A DNA stretch of 27,627 nt, taken from contig PKXI01000324.1 in assembly GCA_003133425.1 (NCBI GenBank), positions 1-27,627 of the forward strand, read 5' to 3'. How positions within the stretch are numbered: position 1 is the first letter of the stretch; every line of letters starts with the position of its first letter. Shown here in pieces: positions 16,534-22,871 of the stretch. The position numbers and the translations under genes were made by a program. The stretch is from Acidobacteriaceae bacterium (GTDB taxonomy: Bacteria > Acidobacteriota > Terriglobia > Terriglobales > Acidobacteriaceae). Below the pieces are notes generated by a model. The model saw only the letters and a list, made by a program, of their open reading frames with translations, did no database searches and had not been told where the DNA came from.

Positions 16534-16887
16534 TCACAGGTTGGGGCTGGCCTTGTCGGTCGTCTTCATCACGTGAATCGGGCCGCCCGACATCACCGTA
16601 ACAATCTCCGAAAGCTGTTCGTCCGTACAGGCAGCGCCGTTTGTCTGCTTACACAGCAGCGTGCCATTCGGTCCCAGCGTCACACCCTGCACCATCACAA
16701 AGGGTTTATGCATCCTCCTGCCGGTCAGGATCCCACGGTTGATATCGGCCGCCTGCGCCTCTGTGCAGGCTGTCTTCCCGTCCGCGCCTGTGCACTTCAA
16801 CCCCGCGGCCTTCGCCGCCGGTCCCACCGTCAGCAAACCCGCACCAACCAGCACCACCATCGCTGCAAACCTAATGTTTCGTTTCAT
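16534..16887 (-). CDS. Small secreted protein with two Cys-x8-Cys repeats
   Basis: I know no family name for this 117-residue product. It begins with a signal peptide (MKRNIRFAAMVVLVGAGLLT, probable cut after AKA near 27). The mature part has two related units, LKCTGADGKTACTEAQAADI and LLCKQTNGAACTDEQLSEI, with pairs of cysteines spaced CxxxxxxxxC and CxxxxxxxC and followed by T-(D/E)-x-Q. Two disulfide-closed loops in the periplasm are likely (inference). The start is supported by AGAGGT about 9 bases upstream. A 258-base gap separates it from the divergent large secreted protein gene. Confidence 0.7.
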   Translation of the reverse strand: MKRNIRFAAMVVLVGAGLLTVGPAAKAAGLKCTGADGKTACTEAQAADINRGILTGRRMHKPFVMVQGVTLGPNGTLLCKQTNGAACTDEQLSEIVTVMSGGPIHVMKTTDKASPNL

Positions 16888-17078
16888 TTGAACTAACCTC
16901 TCTTGCACCTGATTTGTGCCGTGCCCAGCAGACTTGTCCAGCAGACTCCTGAGGGGAGTATCCGCACCCTGACACAGCATGCCCACCCTACGCCGCGCTC
17001 AAAACGTTTGGCAACTCAAACCTCAGTATGGAACCACCGGCTCAATGGCACAACGCTCACGCCAGACATCAATCCGCA

Positions 17079-17111
17079 CATTAGAAATTCCTTATTGTAA
17101 TCATTAGAAAT
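17079..17111 (+). promoter_or_regulatory. AT-rich promoter region with a 10-bp direct repeat
   Basis: CATTAGAAAT occurs at 17079-17088 and 17102-17111 (23-base period, about two helical turns) in an AT-rich stretch unlike the surrounding GC-rich DNA. It lies about 60 bases before the large secreted protein gene. An activator or repressor site is possible; no clear -35/-10 pair can be named. Confidence 0.3.
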
Positions 17112-17172
17112 CTCTAAACCCCTTCACAATTCTTAGGCCGTTCACATGCTCGTACCTCCACGGAGGGCCACT

Positions 17173-18447
17173 GTGTTCGTCCCTGTCTCCAACCGCCTGC
17201 GCGCCAACGTCCGTCAATCGCTGACTCCAGCACTGCTGGCCCTCGCACTGCTGGCTCTCGCTCCCGCAGCAGCCCGCGCCGGTGGCCCCAAATACATTGC
17301 CGGCACCAGCTTCTTCAATCCCGGCGTCCTCGGCCAGCCCATCCATTGGACCGGTGGCCAAATCAATTATTACGTCGATCAGGGCCCGCTCAAAGCTTCG
17401 GTCTCAAACCAGCAGGCCACCGCCATGGTCGATGCCGCGGCTGCCTTGTGGTCCGCCGTTCCCACTGCCGGCGTCGCCCTCACTGACAAGGGCCCTCTGA
17501 ACGAAGATGTCAACGGCGCAAACATCCTCGTCAACTCCGCCGGCCAGATCGCGCAGCCCTCCGACGTCACACCCGCGGCCATCACCTATCCCCTTGCTGT
17601 CATTTATGACGCGGATGGCTCGGTCATCGACGCCGTCTTCGGCGCAACCGCGAGCCAGCCCACGAGCTGCCAGAACAACGGCGTCTTTGTGTGGATGGAC
17701 AACCTCAATCCCGACGCCACAATCGCCCACGCCGTCATCCTGCTCAACGGCCTCTGCGCAACCAACGCCGATCTTCTAGCAATGATGAGCTACCAGCTCG
17801 AGCGCGCCTTCGGCCGCGTCCTCGGCCTCGACTATTCCCAGGTCAACCCCGGCGCGCTCACCAACAGCGACGCCAACAGCCTTCAAGGCTGGCCCGTCAT
17901 GCAGCCCCTGAGCGGCGTCTGCGGCCATGCCGGCGGCCAGTGCATCCCCAACCCCGCCGTTCTTCGCTTCGACGACATCGCTGCCCTCAACCGCATCTAC
18001 CCCATCACCGCGCAAAATCTCGCCAGCTTCTCCGGCAAACAGCTCACCGCCCCCAATACCGTCTCCATTCAGGGGCACCATCGCTTTCCGCACCGGCACT
18101 GGCATGCAGGGCGTCAACGTAGTCGCGCGCCCCCTCGACGCCGGCGGCAATCCGCTCAACCAATACACCGTTACCTTTGTCTCCGGCGCTTATTTCAGCG
18201 GCAATCACGGCAACCCTGTCACCGGCTTCACCGACTCAGACGAAATTCCCTTCACCCAATGGGGCTCCAACGATCCCGCCCTGCAAGGCTACTTCGATCT
18301 CAGCGGAATCCCGCTTCCTCCCGGGATGACCACCGCCAACTATCAGGTCACCTTCGAGTCCATCAATCCCCTTTACATTCTCACCAACGCAGTCGGCCCC
18401 TACGCCGAAGGCCAGGTCGCGCCCTCAGGCACTCTTCAATCCATTAA
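17173..18447 (+). CDS. Secreted protein with an inactive metzincin-like domain, 5' part of a frameshifted gene
   Basis: The frame encodes real protein to about 18075, then runs out of frame to a stop at 18447 (Arg/His/Pro-rich nonsense). Start GTG 17173 is preferred because GGAGGG lies 5 bases upstream; an ATG at 17146 would add nine residues. A signal peptide (to about ARAGG) leads into a domain resembling M10-type secreted metallopeptidases of acidobacteria. The expected zinc motif HExGHxxGxxH appears as RAFGRVLGLDYSQ (17803-17841): both first histidines are Arg, the catalytic Glu is Ala and the third His is Tyr, while F, G, GLD and SQ stay. A peptidase role is therefore unlikely; a binding or structural role is possible. 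The remainder of the protein continues in another frame from 18077. Confidence 0.75.
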   Translation: MFVPVSNRLRANVRQSLTPALLALALLALAPAAARAGGPKYIAGTSFFNPGVLGQPIHWTGGQINYYVDQGPLKASVSNQQATAMVDAAAALWSAVPTAGVALTDKGPLNEDVNGANILVNSAGQIAQPSDVTPAAITYPLAVIYDADGSVIDAVFGATASQPTSCQNNGVFVWMDNLNPDATIAHAVILLNGLCATNADLLAMMSYQLERAFGRVLGLDYSQVNPGALTNSDANSLQGWPVMQPLSGVCGHAGGQCIPNPAVLRFDDIAALNRIYPITAQNLASFSGKQLTAPNTVSIQGHHRFPHRHWHAGRQRSRAPPRRRRQSAQPIHRYLCLRRLFQRQSRQPCHRLHRLRRNSLHPMGLQRSRPARLLRSQRNPASSRDDHRQLSGHLRVHQSPLHSHQRSRPLRRRPGRALRHSSIH

Positions 18448-20110
18448 CGTCCCCAACCTCACCGCTGGCGGCTCTCAAACCATCAACGTCACCGTCGCCG
18501 ACTCCGCAGTCGGCGGCTATCAGGACTCCATCGGCACTCAATCCGCCCCGCGGCCCATGCCCGCCGGCGGTCTCTGGGTTTCGCGCCTCAGCCAAATCGG
18601 ACAGGCCGACTGGTTCACCTTCCCCGTCCGCGGCAACCGCACCTTCACTGTCGTCACCCAGGCCCTCGATGAAAGCGGCGCGCCCACCGAATCCAAGGCT
18701 CTGCCCTCCATTGGCGTCTGGGACGCATTCGACCCCATCGGCTCCGCCGCCATCGGCGCGGCCCCCGGCCTCAACGGCTTCGCTACCGGCGAAACCTGGC
18801 TCCGCGTCCACTCCACCGGCGACGACATCGTCCGCATCGGCATTGCCGACCTGCGCGGCGACGGCCGTCCCGACTACGCCTATAACGGCTGGGTTCTCTA
18901 CGCCGACACCGTCCAGCCCGCGCGCCTGCCCGCCTCTGGTGGTCCCATCGTCATTCACGGCATGGGCTTTCGCCTTGCAGACACAGTCCTCGTCGGCGGC
19001 CAGCCCGCACTTGTCACCAGCATCTCGCCCAACGAGATCACCGCCATCGCTCCCGCCGCGGCCTCCGGCGTCACCGGCTCCGTTGACGTAGAAGTCGACG
19101 ACCTGCCCATCTTCTACGCCGCCACTGTAATCACTGGCGGCATCAGTTACGACTCCGGCACCGGCGACGCGCTCACCCTCGTCACCGCGCCCGCGAACAC
19201 CGTGCCCTTCGCGACCCCCATCCCCTTCACCGTCACCGCGCTCGGAGCCGACCTCACCCCCGCCGCCGGCGTTACCGTCCTCTACACCGTCACCAGTGGG
19301 CAGGCCACACTTGCATGCGGCCTGCCAGTCTGCGCTGTCACCGCCACCGGCGACGGCCGCGCCACCATCAACGTCACCACAAACAATGAGGCCTGGTCCA
19401 TCGTCACCGCCTCACTCATCAACGGTTCCAGCCTCCAGTCGCATTTCGCCGGCGGATTCCCTCCCGTCCTCTCCTCGCTCACTCCGCAGCTTTCTCTCGC
19501 CGCCGGCGCCACCTTCACCTGGACCGTCCAGGCCCTCGTCCTCTCGAATGGCCTTCCGGCGGCCAACCAGTCTGTCTCTTGGGCTGCGTCCGCCACCGGC
19601 ATCGTCTCTCTCGGCTCCGCTGCCGCAATCACCAACTCAAGCGGAATCGCCACCCGTACCCTAACTGTCGGCCCACTCGCTGAAGGCCAGACAGCCACCA
19701 TCAACGCCTGTCTCAACGGCACCAGTCAATGCGTCGCGTACACCGCCTTCGGTGCGCGTCCCGAATACGCATACCTCCAACCCATCTCCGGCACAACCCA
19801 AACCCTGGCCACTTCCGCAGCTCCCGACCCAATCGCCCTACGTCTGCTCGACATGAACGGCAACCCCATGGCCGGCGGAACAGTAGCCCTCTATGAGGCG
19901 CTCTACGCCTGGGCCCCGCCCTGCGCCCCGCATACTGTCTGTCCCCTCAGCGCTTTACTCGCCACCCAAACCGCCACCGCCGCTTCGGCCCTCGACGGCA
20001 CGGTCATCTTCTCCCCCGCAACCCTCCCCGGCGTAGCCACAAGCCTTCAAGCCATCGCCGCCACCGGCAACACAGCCACTGTTCCCATCACCATCCAGCA
20101 GCATCCGTGA
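18077..20110 (+). CDS. Ig-like/IPT repeat region of the same secreted protein, 3' part after a frameshift
   Basis: From 18077 a second frame continues the protein without loss: ...SIQG|TIAFRTGTGMQGVNV. One extra G in the GGGG run at 18072-18075 accounts for the shift. About 677 residues follow: a carboxypeptidase-regulatory-like beta domain (GMQGVNVVARPLDAGGNPL), a segment with GNRTFTVVTQALDE, an IPT/TIG-like domain (GGPIVIHGMGFRLADTVLVG, near 18940-19100) and two or three Big-type Ig domains (for example VSWAASATGIVSLGSAAAI) to the end. Such proteins are extracellular or surface-bound. Whether this is a true pseudogene, a sequencing error or a programmed shift cannot be decided here; the long clean frame after the break suggests a recent event or an error. 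No independent start with a ribosome site is obvious near 18077. Confidence 0.75.
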   Translation, partial: TIAFRTGTGMQGVNVVARPLDAGGNPLNQYTVTFVSGAYFSGNHGNPVTGFTDSDEIPFTQWGSNDPALQGYFDLSGIPLPPGMTTANYQVTFESINPLYILTNAVGPYAEGQVAPSGTLQSINVPNLTAGGSQTINVTVADSAVGGYQDSIGTQSAPRPMPAGGLWVSRLSQIGQADWFTFPVRGNRTFTVVTQALDESGAPTESKALPSIGVWDAFDPIGSAAIGAAPGLNGFATGETWLRVHSTGDDIVRIGIADLRGDGRPDYAYNGWVLYADTVQPARLPASGGPIVIHGMGFRLADTVLVGGQPALVTSISPNEITAIAPAAASGVTGSVDVEVDDLPIFYAATVITGGISYDSGTGDALTLVTAPANTVPFATPIPFTVTALGADLTPAAGVTVLYTVTSGQATLACGLPVCAVTATGDGRATINVTTNNEAWSIVTASLINGSSLQSHFAGGFPPVLSSLTPQLSLAAGATFTWTVQALVLSNGLPAANQSVSWAASATGIVSLGSAAAITNSSGIATRTLTVGPLAEGQTATINACLNGTSQCVAYTAFGARPEYAYLQPISGTTQTLATSAAPDPIALRLLDMNGNPMAGGTVALYEALYAWAPPCAPHTVCPLSALLATQTATAASALDGTVIFSPATLPGVATSLQAIAATGNTATVPITIQQHP

Positions 20111-20170
20111 AGAAGTAGTCAGCAGTAAGTCAAAAACGGGTGTCTCGTCTTGGCAACGCGCTGTGGGTGC

Positions 20171-20368
20171 CCCATCCTTGCTGCGCACTTTGCGGCAAGG
20201 GTGGGATACCACAACCCTCAACCATGGGGCCGTTCCATTCCCAATTCCTTGCCGGGTGCCCCATCCTCGGCGCGTCTTTGTTCTTGCGCCTAGGGTGGGG
20301 TACCACAACCCTCAACCGAGGGGCCTTTCTGTTCCTCGCCACGGCGAGCCTTCGGCCTGTTCCCTGCC
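20171..20368 (+). repeat. Two tandem CCCATCC/GGGTGGG hairpin repeats with tails
   Basis: Hairpin 1 spans 20171-20205 (14 bp, T.G at 20175/20201 and a second at 20182/20194). Hairpin 2 spans 20259-20300 (T.G at 20264/20295, one mismatch). Each is followed by TACCACAACCCTCAACC and a GGGGCC stretch. The second tail runs into CTCGCCACGGCGAGCC, which recurs in similar form at about 20710. They lie after the secreted protein gene. Confidence 0.75.
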
Positions 20369-20770
20369 TCCACCGCTGACAGCAAGAACACAAAAATACC
20401 CCTCTAAATGCACCGAAATGCGCCTTAAATGCATGCAAAAAGCCGCCAAAAACGTACTTTTAGGGTAATTACAAACAACCCATGGCCCTTTTTCGGAACC
20501 TTTTATGCAGCCAATTCCACTGGATGGGCTGTTTGAGAGGTGTCGTGCTCGAAAAAGTACAACCCTATAAGCCAACCTTTGGCAATTTTCGTAACCCTAT
20601 AAGCGAACATTTGCCGCCCTGCACGCACCACCTAGGCAAACATTCAAGTCATTTCAAAACAACTACTTCACCGGACATCGCAGCCCTCAGCCGACGAGCT
20701 TTTCTGATCCTCGCCCGGCGAGCCTGCGGCCTGAACTCTGATCCCTGCCCACTGTTCACTGTTCACTGTT
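20369..20770. repeat. Non-coding region with a spaced direct repeat and a 7-bp array
   Basis: No gene is supported between 20111 and 20770. Besides the hairpins, AACCCTATAAGC begins at 20561 and again at 20593, within a 23-base block that differs at three positions. A block CTCGCCCGGCGAGCCTGCGG near 20710 repeats one at 20334. Three 7-bp units (CCCACTG, TTCACTG, TTCACTG; 20748-20768) end two bases before the purU stop codon and give minus-strand TGA stops in successive frames. Confidence 0.55.
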
Positions 20771-21640
20771 CTAATCGAACACCACCGTCTTGTTCCCGTA
20801 GCAGAGAATCCTTCGATCCAGATGCCAGCGCACCGCGCGCGACAGCACCATCCGCTCCAGGTCCCTCCCCCGCGCCACCAGGTCTTCCACCTGGTCGCGG
20901 TGCGAGATGCGCGCCACATCCTGCTCGATGATCGGCCCATCGTCCAGCACCTCGGTCACGTAATGGCTGGTCGCTCCAATCAGCTTTACCCCCCGCGCAT
21001 GCGCCGCATGATACGGCCGAGCCCCAGTGAATGCGGGTAGAAACGAGTGGTGTACGTTGATGATCGCCGCCGGATATCGCCCGACAAACTCCGGTGAAAG
21101 TATCTGCATGTACCGCGCCAGCACCACGAGTTCAACCTCATGCCGTGCCAGCAATTCAAGCTGCCGCGCTTCAGCCTCCACTCGCGTTGCCGCCGTCACC
21201 TCCATGTATTCAAACGGAATTCCGTAGAACGCTGCCAGCCTCTCCACGTCTCGGTGGTTCGACACAATCACCGGAATCTCGCAGTCCAGTTCCCCCGTCC
21301 GCCACCGGTGCAACAGGTCCGCCATGCAGTGCAGATACTGCGAGCAGAACAGCGCCATCCGCGGCCGCCGCTCACTCGCACTCAACTTCCACCGCATCCC
21401 CAACTCCGCAGCCAGCGGCGCAAACGCAGCTTTGAAACCATCCAGGTCGAATCGTTCCGCGGTGGATGCATTCGCGCCAAGGCCCCACTCCACGCGCATG
21501 AAGAACAACCTCAGGCCGTGGTCCTGGTGCTGGTCGGCGTGCAGAATATTCGCGCCCCGCTCGTAGAGCAACCCTGAAACCCGCGCCACAAGCCCCTTCC
21601 GGTCCGGGCAATCGATCAGTAAAACAGCAGAATCTCTCAT
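20771..21640 (-). CDS. purU: Formyltetrahydrofolate deformylase
   Basis: The 289-residue enzyme hydrolyses 10-formyltetrahydrofolate to formate and tetrahydrofolate, balancing one-carbon pools and feeding formate to purine synthesis. An N-terminal ACT domain (about 1-85, starting VLLIDCPDRKGLVARVSGLL) probably senses a regulator. The catalytic formyltransferase fold follows, with VIVSNHRDVERLA, LARYMQILSPEFV, the histidine region IINVHHSFLPAFTGARPY and the aspartate region GATSHYVTEVLDDGPIIEQD. All expected Asn/His/Asp catalytic elements are in place. GGAGAG lies 3 bases before the ATG. It is a single gene, divergent from the GH105 gene by about 80 bases. Confidence 0.96.
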   Translation of the reverse strand: MRDSAVLLIDCPDRKGLVARVSGLLYERGANILHADQHQDHGLRLFFMRVEWGLGANASTAERFDLDGFKAAFAPLAAELGMRWKLSASERRPRMALFCSQYLHCMADLLHRWRTGELDCEIPVIVSNHRDVERLAAFYGIPFEYMEVTAATRVEAEARQLELLARHEVELVVLARYMQILSPEFVGRYPAAIINVHHSFLPAFTGARPYHAAHARGVKLIGATSHYVTEVLDDGPIIEQDVARISHRDQVEDLVARGRDLERMVLSRAVRWHLDRRILCYGNKTVVFD

Positions 21641-21721
21641 CGTCTCTCCAGATTACAGCGGAACCGGCTAAGATTGTTTCGGCCTGCAACCCACGCTAAG
21701 AATCGCGCTCGTGAGTGAGTG

Positions 21722-22831
21722 ATGACCCTTTCCATGAATCGATCGATATTCATTACTGCAATCGTTCTCTGCGTCTCGCTCATTGCGCCGGCGCAAAGTG
21801 CAACGTCCTTCCCGCCGCGTGGAGAGATTCTGACTCTCATGCATCGCGCGGATGCATACCAGATTGAAAATCCCGTGATGAAACCAACCGACCGCAACTG
21901 GGAACGCGGCACATGGTACACCGGTGTAATGGAAGCCTGGAAAGCCACGCACGATGAGGCTTTCTTCAAACAGGCCCTCGATTGGGGCAAGCAGAATGAG
22001 TGGCAAGTCGGCACAGAAAATCTCGGCGCCAATCGCCTGTTCTGCGCCGAGACCTGGACGGAACTCTACCTCGCCAGACACAAAGCGGCCCACGACCCGG
22101 CGATGATTGCCCCCACTGAAGCCTCGCTCTCAACGCCCTCACCCAACTCCCCGGCTGGAGCCAAACGCTGGTACCTTGACGGCGGCAAACCCTACGTCGA
22201 CTCACTCTACGGCGCGGTTGTTTTTGCCATGCTCGCCCGCGCCACAGGCAAGCAGGAATATCTCACCACCATGCGCGCCTTCTTCGACGATGTCAGCGGA
22301 GAGTTATGGGACCAGGAGTCGGGCCTGTATTACCGCGACCCGACTTACATTGGGAAACGCACCGCACATGGCCGCAAGGTCTTCTGGTCGCGCGGAAATG
22401 GATGGGCCTTTGCCGGCATCGCGCGCATTCTCGAGTACCTGCCCAGGAACGATCCGGAGCGCCCAAAGCTTCTCGCGATCTATCGGCGCATGGCTTCGGA
22501 GTTGATCAAGCGCCAGTCTCCCGACGGCTTCTGGCGCGCCAACCTCGACGACCCGGAAGACGTTCCCAATCCGGAGAGCAGCGGGACTGCCTTCTTCTGT
22601 GTCGGCCTCGCATGGGGAATGAATCACCACATCCTCGACCGGCGAACTTATCTTCCCGCTACGAAAAACGCCTACGCAGCACTCGCCGCCGCTGTAAGCC
22701 CGGAAGGAAAAGTGCAGTGGGGCCAACAGGTGGACGCGCGCCCAAACCCAGCACAGCGCGCGAGCACGCATGAATACGTCACTGGCGCATTCCTGTTGGC
22801 CTCCGGCGAAGTCTACAAACTGAGCCGGTAG
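21722..22831 (+). CDS. Secreted GH105 unsaturated glycuronyl/rhamnogalacturonyl hydrolase
   Basis: The 369-residue protein has a signal peptide (MNRSIFITAIVLCVSLIAPA, cut near AQS) and the (alpha/alpha)6 barrel of GH105, which removes the unsaturated uronic acid left at chain ends by polysaccharide lyases, mainly during rhamnogalacturonan breakdown. Recognisable blocks are RNWERGTWYTGVMEAWKAT, the KPYVDSLYGAVVFAMLA segment holding a catalytic Asp, RKVFWSRGNGWAFAGIARIL, KRQSPDGFWRANLDDPE and ESSGTAFFCVGLAWGMN. The start is uncertain: GTG 21719, ATG 21722 and ATG 21734 are all close and no strong ribosome site is seen. It stands alone, without lyase or transporter genes. Exact substrate cannot be read from sequence. 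Confidence 0.93.
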   Translation: MTLSMNRSIFITAIVLCVSLIAPAQSATSFPPRGEILTLMHRADAYQIENPVMKPTDRNWERGTWYTGVMEAWKATHDEAFFKQALDWGKQNEWQVGTENLGANRLFCAETWTELYLARHKAAHDPAMIAPTEASLSTPSPNSPAGAKRWYLDGGKPYVDSLYGAVVFAMLARATGKQEYLTTMRAFFDDVSGELWDQESGLYYRDPTYIGKRTAHGRKVFWSRGNGWAFAGIARILEYLPRNDPERPKLLAIYRRMASELIKRQSPDGFWRANLDDPEDVPNPESSGTAFFCVGLAWGMNHHILDRRTYLPATKNAYAALAAAVSPEGKVQWGQQVDARPNPAQRASTHEYVTGAFLLASGEVYKLSR

Positions 22832-22871
22832 TCGCTCCGGCTCATCCATATCTTCGCGAAACCCCGCAACC

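Noticed and set aside
20111..20770. CRISPR array or prophage attachment site in the repeat-rich gap
   Set aside because: Repeats are few, unequal and not separated by uniform spacers; no cas, integrase or tRNA gene is nearby.
20482..20931. 149-codon + frame running from the non-coding region into purU antisense
   Set aside because: It crosses repeats and the antisense of purU; no ribosome site or family pattern.
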